Of a stretch of DNA of 64,000 bases, positions 38,952 to 49,172 are shown one piece after another. Position 1 is the stretch's first letter. Every line of letters starts with the position of its first letter. The position numbers and the translations under genes were made by a program. The notes under the pieces were generated by a model. It made no database searches. It had not been told where the DNA came from and saw nothing but the letters and a program-made list of their open reading frames with translations. Where the stretch lies: contig NZ_CP012334.1 in NCBI RefSeq assembly GCF_001704295.1, forward strand, positions 496,001 to 560,000, given 5' to 3'. This stretch comes from Bordetella sp. H567 (lineage in GTDB: Bacteria > Pseudomonadota > Gammaproteobacteria > Burkholderiales > Burkholderiaceae_B).

Positions 38952-40280
38952 CTAGGGCCGCGTGGGGTCGAAGTGCTTGCGCAGTCCTTGCCAGCAGGCG
39001 TCGTAGTCCGACTGCAGCTCGGGCCATTTCAGCGCGGCGGCGGCAGGGCGTATCACGCGTCGCGTCTCGAACATGAAGGCCATGGTGTCGCGGATGTAGT
39101 GCGGCGTCGAGGTGTCGGCCTGGGAGGCCTTCTCGAAGGTCTCCGCATCGGGACCATGTCCGCTCATGCGATTGTGCAGGCTGGCGCCGCCCGGCATGAA
39201 GCCCTCGGCCTTGGCATCGTAGACGCCCTGTATCAGCCCCATGAATTCGCTGGCGATATTGCGATGGAACCAGGGCGGACGGAAGGTATCCTCCATGGCC
39301 AGGATGCGCGGCGGGAAGATGGCGAAATCCATGTTGGCCGTGCCCGGGGTATCCGAGGGCGAGGTCAGCACCGTGAAGATGGACGGGTCCGGATGATCGA
39401 AACTAATGGAGCCGATCGTGTTGAAACGGCGCAGATCGTACTTGTAAGGCGCGTAGTTGCCATGCCAGGCCACCACGTCCAGCGGCGAATGGTCGAGCCG
39501 CGCACGCCAGAATCCCCCCTCGAACTTGGCGACCAGGGCGAAGTCGCCTTCGATGTCCTCGTACCACGCGACCGATGTTTCGAAGTCGCGGACGTTGGCC
39601 AGGCAGTTCGAACCGATGGGCCCGCGTTCCGGCGGCCGCATGGGTGCGCCGAAGTTTTCAAGCAGATAGCCGCGCGCGGTGCCATCGGGCAGCGTGACGC
39701 GAAAGCGCATGCCGCGCGGAATCACGGCGATTTCCAGCGGCGCGAGGTCGATGCGCCCCAATTCGGTATCCACCCGCAGCCGTCCCTGCTGCGGCACGAT
39801 CAACAGTTCGCCGTCGGCGTCATGGAAATAGCGGCCTTGCATGGGCGCGTTCGCCGTATAGATATGGATGCCGACGCCGCTGTCTTCGCCGGGACCGCCG
39901 TTGCCGCCGACCGTCGCGATGCCGTCGATGAAATCCGTGGGGGTCTGCGGCATGGGGCGCGCGCCCCAACGCAAGCGGTTGGGCGAGACAGGCTGAGCGC
40001 CGAAATGGCTGACCCAGCCGCCCGCCTGCGCGCAGGCCTCGAAGGGCCCGACCTGCGCGGCAGGGCGAATGCGGTAGAGCCAGCTATGGCGGTTTTCGGC
40101 GCGGGGCGCCGTGAAGGCCGTGCCGGAAAATTGTTCGGCGTACAGGCCGTACGGACAGCGGGTGGGCGAATTGCGGCCCACCGGCAGCGCGCCGGGCAGC
40201 GCCTCGGTGGCGAAGGCGTTGCCGAAACCGGTCATGTAGCAGGGGGCCTGGTCGTTCGCGGCAGGGGGCTGCGAGCTCAT
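38952..40280 (-). CDS. hmgA: Homogentisate 1,2-dioxygenase
   Basis: A non-haem iron dioxygenase that opens the homogentisate ring to maleylacetoacetate, 442 residues. The N-terminus [19 protein letters not shown] is diagnostic. Iron-site regions [15 protein letters not shown] and [16 protein letters not shown] are present. I chose the ATG at 40280, preceded by GGAGA. It heads the hmgA-fahA unit and is divergent from a LysR gene. A maleylacetoacetate isomerase gene is not seen next to it. Confidence 0.96.
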   Translation of the reverse strand: MSSQPPAANDQAPCYMTGFGNAFATEALPGALPVGRNSPTRCPYGLYAEQFSGTAFTAPRAENRHSWLYRIRPAAQVGPFEACAQAGGWVSHFGAQPVSPNRLRWGARPMPQTPTDFIDGIATVGGNGGPGEDSGVGIHIYTANAPMQGRYFHDADGELLIVPQQGRLRVDTELGRIDLAPLEIAVIPRGMRFRVTLPDGTARGYLLENFGAPMRPPERGPIGSNCLANVRDFETSVAWYEDIEGDFALVAKFEGGFWRARLDHSPLDVVAWHGNYAPYKYDLRRFNTIGSISFDHPDPSIFTVLTSPSDTPGTANMDFAIFPPRILAMEDTFRPPWFHRNIASEFMGLIQGVYDAKAEGFMPGGASLHNRMSGHGPDAETFEKASQADTSTPHYIRDTMAFMFETRRVIRPAAAALKWPELQSDYDACWQGLRKHFDPTRP

Positions 40281-40491
40281 GGGATGTCTCCGTCTTGTGT
40301 GCGGGAGCGGGCGCGGCGGCCGCGGCCCGTCGTAGGGCGATTTTCCCCGAGGCGGCAGTGCGACGCTAGATGAATGGAAAAATACCGCCCATAAATTTGA
40401 TGAATAATGGGAGGGCGCGCGTCTCATCACTGCCGGCGGCGCCCTGGCCGACGCATCACGGCATCCTCATCCTCTATACGGCGATATCCCC

Positions 40492-41397
40492 ATGCCCGAC
40501 CTGCGCGCGCTCGACTTGAATCTCCTGGTCCTCTTCCAGTACCTGGTGGAAGAGCGCAATCTTTCCGCCGTTGCGCGGCGCCTGGGCATCACGCAGCCGG
40601 CGGCCAGCAACGCCTTGCGGCGGCTGCGCGCGACCTTCGACGATGTGCTGTTCGTGCGGACGCCGCAAGGCATGCTGCCCACGCCCTACGCACAGCACCT
40701 GGCCGGCGCGGTGGCCGAAGCGCTGGGCATGCTGGCGCATGCGCTGGAAGCACCGCCCCGATTCGACCCGGCGACCAGTACGCGCCGGTTCCGCGTGGCG
40801 ATGACCGACGTGGGCGAGATCCACTTCATGCCGGGGCTGATGGAACGCTGCGCGCGCGAGGCGCCCGGCGTACGGGTCGAATCGGTGCGGCTGCAGGGAC
40901 CGGAACTGCAGCGCGAGCTGGACGCGGGGCAGGTCGACATGGCTTTGGGCGCCTTTCAGGGGCTGGGTGGGGGCCTGTTGCAGCGCATGCTGTTCCGCCA
41001 GGGCTATGCCACCCTCTTTCGCCACGGCCATCCCACCGCGCACGAAGGAATGGGTCTGAAGGCCTTTCGCGCCGAGCGCCATCTGGTGGTATCCCATGCC
41101 GCGCCCTACGGTCAGGTGAACCAGGCGCTGGAAAGAGCCGGGCTGGTGCTGGCATCCCACTTCAGCGTGCCGCATTTCGCGGCCGTGCCTTACATCGTCA
41201 GCGTGACGGACCTGCTGGCCACGGTGCCGAGCAAGCTTGCCGACAGCGCGGCCGAGCGCTTCGGGCTGCGCGTGCTGACGCCGCCGGTACGCGTGCCGGC
41301 CCTGCAAAGCAATCTTTACTGGCACGCGCGCTTCCAACGCGATGGCGGCAACCAGTGGCTGCGTGCGTTGATCGTCGATTCCTACGCGCAGCGTTGA
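40492..41397 (+). CDS. LysR family transcriptional regulator
   Basis: A 301-residue LysR regulator. The helix-turn-helix reads LSAVARRLGITQPAASNALR and continues RLRATFDDVLFVRTPQG, resembling the NodD/LeuO-like branch. The effector domain follows from about residue 95 (FRVAMTDVGEIHFMPGLM). It is divergent from hmgA-fahA with a 211-bp gap; an AT-rich stretch at 40367-40410 with two GATGAAT copies is the likely promoter and operator zone. It probably controls tyrosine/homogentisate catabolism. Confidence 0.92.
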   Translation: MPDLRALDLNLLVLFQYLVEERNLSAVARRLGITQPAASNALRRLRATFDDVLFVRTPQGMLPTPYAQHLAGAVAEALGMLAHALEAPPRFDPATSTRRFRVAMTDVGEIHFMPGLMERCAREAPGVRVESVRLQGPELQRELDAGQVDMALGAFQGLGGGLLQRMLFRQGYATLFRHGHPTAHEGMGLKAFRAERHLVVSHAAPYGQVNQALERAGLVLASHFSVPHFAAVPYIVSVTDLLATVPSKLADSAAERFGLRVLTPPVRVPALQSNLYWHARFQRDGGNQWLRALIVDSYAQR

Positions 41398-41498
41398 TAT
41401 TTCAGCGGTGATGTGGCGTTGGCGCAGGCGTCGGCGTAGGCCAGGGCAGGAGCCAGGGCGAGGGTCAAGGCGCCGGCCGGCTTGATGGCGAGCGCGCA

Positions 41499-41525
41499 GG
41501 CGATGGCGATGGCGATGGCGATGGC
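41499..41525 (+). repeat. Short tandem repeat, 6-bp unit
   Basis: GGCGAT repeated 4.5 times between the LysR gene and mutM. On the minus strand it falls in a 53-codon frame (41382-41543) where it encodes an alternating Ala-Ile run. Copy number may vary between strains. Confidence 0.8.
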
Positions 41526-41571
41526 CAGGCCCTGCACATCCATTGCACAGGCCTGCCATTGAGCGCGCGCC

Positions 41572-42399
41572 CTAGGCGCGCTGGCACTTGACGCAGTAGT
41601 ACGTGGCGCGCTGGCCCTGCACGATGCGGCGGATCGCGGTCCCGCAGACGCGGCAGGGCTGCCCCGCACGCTCGTAGACGGCCGCGTGGATGGTGAAATA
41701 GCTGCCCGGCTCGCCGCCCGCGCCCACGTAGTCGCGCAGCGTGCTGCCGCCGGAAGCCAGCGCGTCCGCCAGCGTCTGCCGGATGGCCTGGGCCAGGCGG
41801 TCGCAGCGGGCCGGCGACAGCCGGCGCCCAGGCGTGCGCGGATGGATGCCGGCGCGAAACAGGCTTTCCGATGCGTAGATATTGCCCACTCCCACCACCG
41901 CTTCCCCGGCCAGCAGCAGTTGCTTGACGGGCGCCGCGCGCCCGCGCAACTGCTGGTGCAGCCATGCTCCATCAAAGCGCTCGTCAAAAGGTTCGATGCC
42001 CAGCCGCGCCAGCAGCGGATGGAATTCCACGGGACCGGCATCGGCCGGATGCCAGAGTACCGCGCCGAAACGGCGCGGATCGTGCAGGCGCAGAGTCGCG
42101 TGTTCGAATATCCATTCAACGTGGTCGTGGCGCCGCGGCGCTTCGCCCTCCGGCACGCGGCGCAGTGAGCCGGACATGCCCAGGTGCACGATTTGCGTGC
42201 CATGGTCGAAGCGCAGCAGCAGGTACTTGCCGCGGCGTCCGCATTCCAGGACCGTACGGCCGGAAAGGGTCTCGGGAAGGTCGGCCGGAACAGGCCAGCG
42301 CAGGCGCGGTTCTCTTACCACCAGCTTGACCAGCGGCCGGCCTGTCATGACGGTTGCGATTCCCCGCCGCGTGGTCTCGACTTCAGGCAGTTCAGGCAT
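41572..42399 (-). CDS. mutM: Formamidopyrimidine-DNA glycosylase
   Basis: A base-excision glycosylase/AP lyase that removes 8-oxoguanine and FapyG, 275 residues. After Met removal the catalytic proline and glutamate begin [12 protein letters not shown]. The conserved lysine is in [11 protein letters not shown]. The C-terminal zinc finger has C249, C252, C269 and C272. It is divergent from the TPR protein gene, with about 60 bp between them. Confidence 0.96.
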   Translation of the reverse strand: MPELPEVETTRRGIATVMTGRPLVKLVVREPRLRWPVPADLPETLSGRTVLECGRRGKYLLLRFDHGTQIVHLGMSGSLRRVPEGEAPRRHDHVEWIFEHATLRLHDPRRFGAVLWHPADAGPVEFHPLLARLGIEPFDERFDGAWLHQQLRGRAAPVKQLLLAGEAVVGVGNIYASESLFRAGIHPRTPGRRLSPARCDRLAQAIRQTLADALASGGSTLRDYVGAGGEPGSYFTIHAAVYERAGQPCRVCGTAIRRIVQGQRATYYCVKCQRA

Positions 42400-42458
42400 C
42401 AGCCAGTGTAAGATGATCAGTTGCGTGTACAGATTGTGCCATTTATCGGACGGGACGC

Positions 42459-44279
42459 GTGAAGTCGTCGCATATGCATATCAAATATGGGTTCGCCTCG
42501 CTGATGCTGGCGCTGGCCGGATTGCAGGCCGCGCCTGCGCAGGCCGCGGAAAGGCACACCGCCGACACCATCGCGCCGCGCGTGCAGCGGGCGCCGCGTC
42601 AGGAAACCGATGTCATCCGCTTGCGCGAAGGCCAGTTGCCTTACGTCCGCCTGACCTCCAGCATCATGTACCGGATCCTGGCCTCGGAAATCGCCGCGCA
42701 GCGCGGGATGTACGGCACCGCCGCGACCACCATGCTCGGCCTGGCCAAGGACGTGGCCGACCCGCGCGTGGCACGCCGTGCGCTGGAATTCTATCTGGCG
42801 GGCGGCAACCTGAAAGGTGCCCTGGACGCCGCGCGGGTGTGGGCGCGCCTGGCGCCGGGCGATCCGGAAGCCGGCACCACCGAATTGGCGCTGGCCGCGG
42901 CCAATGGGCAGACCGACGGCCTGGCCGAAGCGCTGCGCAAGCGCATCGACGCCGCGCCGGACAAGACCGCCGCCATCTCGCAATCGCTGGCCGTGCTGGG
43001 CCGCATCAACGATCGCAAGACCGCGCTGTCCATCCTGGACCAGGCGCTCAGCCCTGCCGTGCGCAAGCTGCCGGCGGCGCACATGGCCCTGGCCGACGTG
43101 GCGCAGGCCGCGGGCGACAATGCCCGCGCCTTGCAGGAAGCGCAAGCCGCGCTGCGCGCCGATCCGAAATCCGAGGCCGCCGCGCAGCGCGTCCTGGAAT
43201 ACGGCATGAGGGTGGATCCCCGGCAGGCGACCGCCGATGCGCGCGCCTTCATTGCCAAGCATCCCGATGCTCGCCGCCTGCGCCTGATGCTGGCCGGCCA
43301 GCTTTCCGAAAGCGGTGACTATGAGGGCGCCTTGGCCGAGCTGCGCGCCATGTCGCGCCGTTCGCCGGAAGATTTCGACCTGATGTTCATGCAGGCGCAG
43401 CTGGCGTACAAGGCAGGCCGCCTGGACGACGCGCGCCACTTCCTGGAACAGTACCTGGACGTGCAGAACCAGCGCCAGCGTGCACTGGTGCCGGGCACGT
43501 CGGACGCGCCTGGTGCCGCCGCCGACGCGCGCGTCCTGCTGTCGCGCATCGCGGAAGACCAGGGACGCTACGACGACGCGATCGCGGAACTCGGCAGGAT
43601 CGACGATCCGGCCGTGCGCTACCAGGCGCGCATGCGCCAGGCCACGCTGCGCGCCAAGCAGGGCAATGTCGATGCCGCGCTGAAGATGATCGACCAGTCC
43701 CAGCCCCAGGACGAGGAAGAGCGCGTGCTGGGCGTGCTGACCAAGGCGCAGATCCTGCGCGACGCCAACCGGACGGACCAGGCGGTGGCGCTGCTGTCCG
43801 GCGCGGACAAGGCCATTCCGGACACGGTCGAGATCAAATACGAACTGGCCATGCTGTACGAACGCCAGGACAGGATCGTCGATCTGGAACGCCTGCTGCG
43901 GCAGGTGATCGCGCTCGATCCCGATCACGCGCATGCCTACAACGCGCTGGGCTATACCCTGGCGGACCACAACATCCGCCTGAAGGAAGCCCTGGACCTG
44001 ATCACGCAGGCGATGGACCTGGCGCCCGACGATCCCTACATCATGGATAGCATGGGCTGGGTCAAGTACCGCATGGGTGACAACAACGCGGCCTTGACGT
44101 TCCTGCAGCGCGCCTATTCGCGCCGCCCCGAGCCCGAAATCGGTACGCACCTGGGCGAAGTCCTGTGGATGCAGGGGCGCAAGGACGAAGCGCGCGCCAT
44201 CTTCGCGGCGGCCGCGCGCAAGGACCCCGCCAACAAGACGCTGCGCGACACCATCAAGCGCCTGGGGGTCAGCCTGTGA
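42459..44279 (+). CDS. Secreted or envelope TPR-repeat protein
   Basis: A 606-residue protein with a signal peptide ([19 protein letters not shown], cleavage near residue 29) and many tetratricopeptide repeats. Clear repeat units include [20 protein letters not shown] and [20 protein letters not shown] near the C-terminus. It starts with GTG at 42459; an ATG at 42474 is an alternative. Its stop overlaps the lolB GTG start, so the two are coupled. A protein of this kind before lolB is common in beta-proteobacteria. Its partner is unknown. Confidence 0.88.
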   Translation: MKSSHMHIKYGFASLMLALAGLQAAPAQAAERHTADTIAPRVQRAPRQETDVIRLREGQLPYVRLTSSIMYRILASEIAAQRGMYGTAATTMLGLAKDVADPRVARRALEFYLAGGNLKGALDAARVWARLAPGDPEAGTTELALAAANGQTDGLAEALRKRIDAAPDKTAAISQSLAVLGRINDRKTALSILDQALSPAVRKLPAAHMALADVAQAAGDNARALQEAQAALRADPKSEAAAQRVLEYGMRVDPRQATADARAFIAKHPDARRLRLMLAGQLSESGDYEGALAELRAMSRRSPEDFDLMFMQAQLAYKAGRLDDARHFLEQYLDVQNQRQRALVPGTSDAPGAAADARVLLSRIAEDQGRYDDAIAELGRIDDPAVRYQARMRQATLRAKQGNVDAALKMIDQSQPQDEEERVLGVLTKAQILRDANRTDQAVALLSGADKAIPDTVEIKYELAMLYERQDRIVDLERLLRQVIALDPDHAHAYNALGYTLADHNIRLKEALDLITQAMDLAPDDPYIMDSMGWVKYRMGDNNAALTFLQRAYSRRPEPEIGTHLGEVLWMQGRKDEARAIFAAAARKDPANKTLRDTIKRLGVSL

Positions 44280-44851
44280 GGCTGGCGCGCTGGCGCGCCG
44301 CCCTGGCGGCGGCTGCGTGCCTGGTGTTGACGGCCTGCGTTACCCCGGGACGTATCGCCGGCAGTGGCGGCGCGGGGGAATTTTCCCGGGTGGGCCGTTT
44401 CGCGCTGACCGTCACCCAGGACGACGGCAAGCAGGACGCGCTGCAGGGCGGTTTTTCCTGGCTGGACGACGGCCGCCGCTATATCCTGGACCTGACCAAC
44501 CCGCTGGGCGCCACGCAGGCCCGCGTGGAGGGGCAGCCGGGCATGGCGGTGCTAAATAAATCCGACGGGACGCGGCAAGAGGCACGCGATCCCGACGAAC
44601 TCGTGGCCGATGCGATAGGCAGCCGTATCCCCGTATCGGGGCTGCGCGATTGGTTGCGCGGGCGCCTGCCCGCGCGCCCGCCGGCGGACCACGTGGAGCG
44701 CGACCCATCGCAGCGTCCCGTGGCGTTCGACCAGGGCGGCTGGCAGGCCCGATTGTCCCGCTACGACGAGCTGGGCCCGCAGGTGCTGGTACTGGAACGG
44801 CGCGAGCCGGATCGGCGCATCCTCCTGCGCCTGGTCGTCAATCCATCCTGA
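44276..44851 (+). CDS. lolB: Outer-membrane lipoprotein receptor LolB
   Basis: Accepts lipoproteins from LolA and inserts them in the outer membrane. 191 residues starting at GTG 44276, whose last two bases lie in the stop codon of the TPR gene. The lipobox LTAC places the lipidated cysteine at C21. GGFSWLDDGRRYILDLTNPL and GLRDWLRGRLP are family-like. The frame continues upstream inside the TPR gene but lacks a signal peptide there. It lies 3 bp before ispE. Confidence 0.9.
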   Translation: MRLARWRAALAAAACLVLTACVTPGRIAGSGGAGEFSRVGRFALTVTQDDGKQDALQGGFSWLDDGRRYILDLTNPLGATQARVEGQPGMAVLNKSDGTRQEARDPDELVADAIGSRIPVSGLRDWLRGRLPARPPADHVERDPSQRPVAFDQGGWQARLSRYDELGPQVLVLERREPDRRILLRLVVNPS

Positions 44852-44854
44852 ATC

Positions 44855-45811
44855 GTGAACCTGTACGACGTTCCGGCGCCCGCCAAGCTGAATCTCTTCC
44901 TGCATATCGTCGGGCGCCGGGCCGACGGCTATCACCTGCTGCAGACGGTTTTCCGTTTCATAGGCCTGGCCGACAGCCTGAATTTCGAGTCGCGCGCCGA
45001 TGGCCGCATCGTTCGCGTGGACGCATTGCCCGGCGTTCCGGTGGACACCGACCTGACCGTGCGCGCGGCGCTCGCGCTGCAGACGGCCACCGGTACCCGC
45101 CAGGGCGCGTCGATCGGGCTGGAAAAGCGTATTCCCATGGGCGGGGGGCTGGGGGGCGGTTCCAGCGACGCGGCCAGCACGCTGATCGCATTGAACCGCC
45201 TATGGAATACCGGGCTGTCGCGCGCCGAGCTGATGCGGCTGGCCCTTCCCCTAGGGGCCGACGTGCCGGTATTCATTTTCGGCCAGTCCGCTTTCGCCGA
45301 GGGGGTGGGCGAGATCCTCACCGCCGTCCCGCTGCCGGAACGGGCGTACCTGGTGGCACAGCCGGACGCCAGCGTGCCGACGCCGGCGGTCTACGGCGAT
45401 CCTGATTTGACAAGGGATACGCCGTGTATCAAAATAGCGGACTTTCTCGCTTCGACTGATTTCGGCAAGACAGCGCGAATGCAAGGTGGGCAAGCCCCGC
45501 CCCTGTATGGCCGGAATGACATGGAGCCTGTCGTCTATAAGCGTTTTCCGGAAGTTTTCCGGGCCGCTGAATGGCTGGCAAGTCCTGGAATCGTTGCGCG
45601 TATGTCGGGTTCCGGCGCTTGTCTCTTCGCCGAATTCCACGACATGCAAGCCGCGATTTTGGCGGAGCAGAAAATAGCCGCTACAATGCGCGTCGCCGGT
45701 AAAATGGCGGATACGTCGCAGGCAGTGCAAGAACCGCCCGTGCGGTTCCGGTTGGTGCAGGCGAGTCCTGGGTTGATCGAGCATCCGTTGCGGCACTGGA
45801 TTGCAAGCTAG
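44855..45811 (+). CDS. ispE: 4-diphosphocytidyl-2-C-methyl-D-erythritol kinase
   Basis: A GHMP kinase of the MEP isoprenoid pathway, 318 residues, about 35 longer than E. coli IspE because of extra sequence in the C-terminal half. The N-terminus VPAPAKLNLFLHIVGRRADG and the ATP loop PMGGGLGGGSSDAAS are diagnostic; ARMSGSGACLFAEF is the third motif. It starts with GTG at 44855. tRNA-Gln begins directly after its stop. Confidence 0.95.
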   Translation: MNLYDVPAPAKLNLFLHIVGRRADGYHLLQTVFRFIGLADSLNFESRADGRIVRVDALPGVPVDTDLTVRAALALQTATGTRQGASIGLEKRIPMGGGLGGGSSDAASTLIALNRLWNTGLSRAELMRLALPLGADVPVFIFGQSAFAEGVGEILTAVPLPERAYLVAQPDASVPTPAVYGDPDLTRDTPCIKIADFLASTDFGKTARMQGGQAPPLYGRNDMEPVVYKRFPEVFRAAEWLASPGIVARMSGSGACLFAEFHDMQAAILAEQKIAATMRVAGKMADTSQAVQEPPVRFRLVQASPGLIEHPLRHWIAS

Positions 45812-45885
45812 TGGGGAGTCGCCAAGTTGGTTAAGGCACCGGATTTTGATTCCGGCATGCGAAGGTTCGAATCCTTCCTCCCCAG
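45812..45885 (+). tRNA. tRNA-Gln (anticodon TTG)
   Basis: A 74-nt cloverleaf. Acceptor stem TGGGGAG (45812-45818) pairs with CTCCCCA (45878-45884), with discriminator G45885. The anticodon stem CCGGA/TCCGG holds the loop TTTTGAT with anticodon TTG at 45846-45848. The T arm contains GGTTCGAATCC. CCA is not encoded. It starts directly after ispE and ends before a strong terminator. Confidence 0.97.
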
Positions 45886-45903
45886 CCCAACATATCTATA
45901 GAA

Positions 45904-45954
45904 AAAGCTGTTGAACACGCCCGCCTCGCCGGCACAGGTTCAGCAGCTTTTTTT
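45904..45954 (+). terminator. Intrinsic terminator after tRNA-Gln
   Basis: AAAGCTGTTGAAC (45904-45916) pairs with GTTCAGCAGCTTT (45938-45950) with one G-U pair, over a 21-nt loop, followed by a run of seven T (45948-45954). Confidence 0.85.
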
Positions 45955-45989
45955 GTTTCGCCTTCGAAACGACACACAGTGTCTGCATC

Positions 45990-46940
45990 ATGACAAAAGA
46001 CAGTTTCATGATTTTCACCGGCACCGCGAATACGCGGCTGGCCGTCGATGTGGCCAACCACTTGGACATGTCGCTGGGCAAGATGACGGTCGGTCGGTTT
46101 TCCGACGGCGAAGTCATGGTGGAAATCAACGAAAACGTCCGCGGCAAGGATGTCTTCGTGCTGCAGCCGACCTGTGCGCCCACGAATGACAACCTGATGG
46201 AAATCATGGTCATGGTGGATGCGCTGCGCCGTGCGTCCGCTGGCCGCATCACCGCCGCGATTCCGTATTTCGGCTACGCGCGGCAGGATCGCCGCCCGCG
46301 GTCCGCCCGCGTGGCCATTTCGGCCAAGGTCGTGGCGAACATGCTGCAGGTGGCGGGCGTGGACCGCGTGCTGACCATGGACCTGCATGCGGACCAGATC
46401 CAGGGTTTCTTCGATATCCCGGTGGACAACATCTACGCCGGCCCCATCCTGCTGGGCGACATCTGGCGCCGCAATTTCGCCAACCTGGTCGTCGTGTCCC
46501 CCGACATCGGCGGCGTGGTGCGTGCCCGCGCCCTGGCCAAGCAGCTGGAAGCGGACCTGGCCATCATCGACAAGCGGCGCCCGCGCGCCAATGTGTCGGA
46601 AGTCATGAATATCATCGGCGAAGTCGACGGCCGTACCTGCGTCATCATGGATGACATGGTCGACACCGCCGGCACGCTGTGCAAGGCGGCCCAGGCCCTG
46701 AAGGAACGCGGCGCCGGCGCGGTCTACGCCTACTGTACCCACCCCGTGCTGTCCGGCGGCGCGGTCGACCGCATCCAGGGCTCGGAACTGGACGAACTGG
46801 TCGTGACGGACACCATCCCGCTGTCGGAACAGGCGCGCTCGGTCGGCAAGATCCGCCAGCTGTCGTGCGCCGGCCTGCTCGGCGAAACCATATTGCGCAT
46901 TTCGAACGCGGAATCGGTCAGCTCGCTGTTCGCGGACTGA
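45990..46940 (+). CDS. prs: Ribose-phosphate pyrophosphokinase
   Basis: Makes PRPP from ribose 5-phosphate and ATP for nucleotide, His and Trp synthesis. 316 residues. Signatures: the ATP loop region [19 protein letters not shown], the [18 protein letters not shown] segment and the PRPP-binding loop [14 protein letters not shown]. The start at 45990 ([11 protein letters not shown]) gives the conserved beginning. It precedes rplY and pth in the usual beta-proteobacterial order. Confidence 0.97.
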   Translation: MTKDSFMIFTGTANTRLAVDVANHLDMSLGKMTVGRFSDGEVMVEINENVRGKDVFVLQPTCAPTNDNLMEIMVMVDALRRASAGRITAAIPYFGYARQDRRPRSARVAISAKVVANMLQVAGVDRVLTMDLHADQIQGFFDIPVDNIYAGPILLGDIWRRNFANLVVVSPDIGGVVRARALAKQLEADLAIIDKRRPRANVSEVMNIIGEVDGRTCVIMDDMVDTAGTLCKAAQALKERGAGAVYAYCTHPVLSGGAVDRIQGSELDELVVTDTIPLSEQARSVGKIRQLSCAGLLGETILRISNAESVSSLFAD

Positions 46941-47022
46941 ACGCGTTTTCCCCCTCTCGCTTGCCCGCTGGTCGCGGCGCGCAAGCGAAGCCACGGTTCG
47001 CATGGTGCGGCCGTGTTTTACC

Positions 47023-47040
47023 GGGACGCCTCCGCGTCCC
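47023..47040 (+). promoter_or_regulatory. Hairpin just upstream of rplY
   Basis: GGGACGC (47023-47029) pairs with GCGTCCC (47034-47040) around CTCC, ending 17 bp before the rplY ATG. It has no U tract, so it may affect ribosome access or be part of an autoregulatory leader; this is unproven. Confidence 0.35.
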
Positions 47041-47057
47041 ACTGTTTGGAGTCATCC

Positions 47058-47681
47058 ATGAAATTCAACGCCACTGCGCGTAGCGTCCAGGGATCGAGTG
47101 CGAGCCGCCGCCTGCGCCGCGCGGGCCGGGTTCCCGCCATCGTTTACGGTGCGGGCAGCCAGCCCCTGAACATCGAGCTCGACCACAACGAGATCTACCA
47201 CGCCCTGCGCAAGGAAGAGTTCCACTCCTCCATCCTGGACATGCAGATCGAAGGCGGCAAGGGCGAACAGGTGCTGCTGCGCGCCGTTCAATGGCACGCC
47301 TACAAGCAGCAAGTCCTGCACGTCGATTTCCAGCGTGTGGATTCCAGCAAGGTGCTGCACACCAAGGTGCCGCTGCACTTCATCAATGCCGAAGTTTCGC
47401 CGGCCGTGAAGCTGAGCAGCGCGATCATCACTCACGTGCTGAACGAAATCGAAGTGGCCTGCCTGCCGGGCGACCTGCCGCAGTTCATCGAAGTGGACCT
47501 GTCCAAGCTGATCGGCGGTGCTTCGCTGCACCTGTCCGACATCCAGCTGCCCAAGGGCGTGACTTACCTGGCGCACCGCGGTGACGCCAACCCGGTGGTC
47601 GCCTCGGCGCTGGTCAAGGGCGGTGCCGCGGAAGACAGCGGCGACGCGGCGGAAGGCGGCGAAGCCACGCCGGCGGCCTGA
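47058..47681 (+). CDS. rplY: 50S ribosomal protein L25/general stress protein Ctc
   Basis: The 5S rRNA-binding protein L25 of the long Ctc/TL5 type, 207 residues, with the N-terminal RNA-binding domain (GSSASRRLRRAGRVPAIVYG) and a C-terminal TL5 domain (from about residue 100). The chain ends in an Ala/Glu/Gly-rich tail. It lies between prs and pth, which is standard. Confidence 0.96.
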   Translation: MKFNATARSVQGSSASRRLRRAGRVPAIVYGAGSQPLNIELDHNEIYHALRKEEFHSSILDMQIEGGKGEQVLLRAVQWHAYKQQVLHVDFQRVDSSKVLHTKVPLHFINAEVSPAVKLSSAIITHVLNEIEVACLPGDLPQFIEVDLSKLIGGASLHLSDIQLPKGVTYLAHRGDANPVVASALVKGGAAEDSGDAAEGGEATPAA

Positions 47682-47736
47682 CGAAGGCCACCTGACACGG
47701 TGCGGCTTGTCCGGCGCACCGTGCCGCTGTACTGCG

Positions 47737-47772
47737 AACCCTGCGTGTGGAATACCATACGCAGGGTTTTTT
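47737..47772 (+). terminator. Intrinsic terminator between rplY and pth
   Basis: AACCCTGCGT (47737-47746) pairs with ACGCAGGGTT (47759-47768), with a further imperfect stem inside, followed by six T (47767-47772). A second perfect 9-bp hairpin at 47696-47723 lies just before it without a T run. Confidence 0.85.
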
Positions 47773-47786
47773 CATCGTAGATAGTC

Positions 47787-48383
47787 ATGTCCATCCCCAT
47801 CCGCTTGATCGTCGGCCTGGGCAATCCCGGTCCGGAATACGAAACCACCCGCCACAACGCGGGCTTCTGGCTGGCCGATCACATCGCCGACGACCTGCGC
47901 GCCAGCTTCGCGATGGAAAAGGGTTTCAACGGCTTTGTCGCCAAGGCCAGGCATGGCGGCGAAAACGCCGTCCTGCTCAAGCCCATGACGTATATGAACC
48001 GGTCGGGCCAGTCCGTGGGCGCGCTGGCGCGCTTCTACAAGTTCGCGCCGGAACAGATCCTCGTGCTGCATGACGAACTTGACCTGCTGCCGGGTCAGGT
48101 CAAGCTCAAGCAGGGCGGCGGCCATGCCGGCCACAACGGCTTGCGCGACATCCAGTCCGCATTGGGCAGCCCGGCTTTCTGGCGGCTGCGGATCGGCATC
48201 GGCCATCCGCGCGCCCTGGGGCTGGCGCAGCAGGTGGCTGATTTCGTGCTGCATCAGCCGCGCCGCGAGGAATTGACCGGCATCGAAGCGGTGATCGACC
48301 GCTGCCGCGCCGTTATCCCCTCGCTGCTGGACGGCGAATTCGTCCGCGCGACCCAGCAGCTGCATCGCGGCAACGAGGGCTGA
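47787..48383 (+). CDS. pth: Peptidyl-tRNA hydrolase
   Basis: Releases tRNA from stalled peptidyl-tRNAs, 198 residues. The active-site region reads [20 protein letters not shown], with the conserved Asn and His. [15 protein letters not shown] and [16 protein letters not shown] follow. A ribosome site is weak. The CPBP protease gene starts 2 bp after its stop. Confidence 0.96.
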   Translation: MSIPIRLIVGLGNPGPEYETTRHNAGFWLADHIADDLRASFAMEKGFNGFVAKARHGGENAVLLKPMTYMNRSGQSVGALARFYKFAPEQILVLHDELDLLPGQVKLKQGGGHAGHNGLRDIQSALGSPAFWRLRIGIGHPRALGLAQQVADFVLHQPRREELTGIEAVIDRCRAVIPSLLDGEFVRATQQLHRGNEG

Positions 48384-48385
48384 TC

Positions 48386-49153
48386 ATGCGGGCATCCCCA
48401 GGCGGCACCGTGCCGCGGCTACGCGGCGATATCGCGGATTTCTGGCGCTTCCTGCGCCGGCCCACGCTGCGCCACCTTTCGCCGCGCCGCCGGGGCACGG
48501 GCCAGCGCGCGGACTGGCTGCCGCCCGTGCCCCTGCGCCGCCTGATGGCCTGGGTGGCCATGCTGTGGGGGATCAACTTGTTCGCGCTGGGGCCGCTGGC
48601 CGTGGCCGTGGCGACGCTGGGCGGCGCGCATCACAAGCTGGAGATGGGCGCGATCCCCTGGTTCACCGCCATCGTCTGGGCGCCGCTGGTGGAAGAAATG
48701 CTATTCCGCTACGGGCTGCGGCGGCCCGTGCACGCGCTGTGGGTCGTTCCCTTGATGATCTGGCCGCTGCTGCGCGGGCCGAATGCGTACACGGCGACGC
48801 TGATCGTGGCGGTGCTGGCTGTTATCGCCTGGACGCAGCGCCAGGGCGGCGACGCGCGGCGCACCTGGAAGTGGGATTGGCGGCGCCGCTACGTGCGGTA
48901 TTTCCCTTGGATACTGCATTCCGCGGCACTCGTCTTTGCCGGCATGCATCTGGGCAATTTCTACCTGAACCATACGCCGCTGGGACTGATGCCGCTGCTG
49001 GTGCTGCCGCAGTGGCTGACCGGGCTGGTATTGAGCTGGATGCGGACGCGCCGGGGGATAGGGGCGTCGATATTGATGCATGCCTTGTTCAACGCCGGAC
49101 CGGTGCTGCTGGTGCTGGCGTTCATGAAGTGGGCGCCTGAAGTCGTTTCGTGA
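48386..49153 (+). CDS. CPBP family intramembrane metalloprotease
   Basis: A 255-residue inner-membrane protein of the CaaX-protease/bacteriocin-processing family. The motifs are EExxxR at E103-R108 (LVEEMLFRYG), FAGMHLGN (H188) and SILMHALFNAG (H232). These make the glutamate/histidine active site. The first 50 residues are basic and cytosolic. It is close behind pth (2 bp) and probably co-transcribed. Its substrate is unknown. Confidence 0.88.
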   Translation: MRASPGGTVPRLRGDIADFWRFLRRPTLRHLSPRRRGTGQRADWLPPVPLRRLMAWVAMLWGINLFALGPLAVAVATLGGAHHKLEMGAIPWFTAIVWAPLVEEMLFRYGLRRPVHALWVVPLMIWPLLRGPNAYTATLIVAVLAVIAWTQRQGGDARRTWKWDWRRRYVRYFPWILHSAALVFAGMHLGNFYLNHTPLGLMPLLVLPQWLTGLVLSWMRTRRGIGASILMHALFNAGPVLLVLAFMKWAPEVVS

Positions 49154-49172
49154 GCCGGGAGATCGGGCCCGA

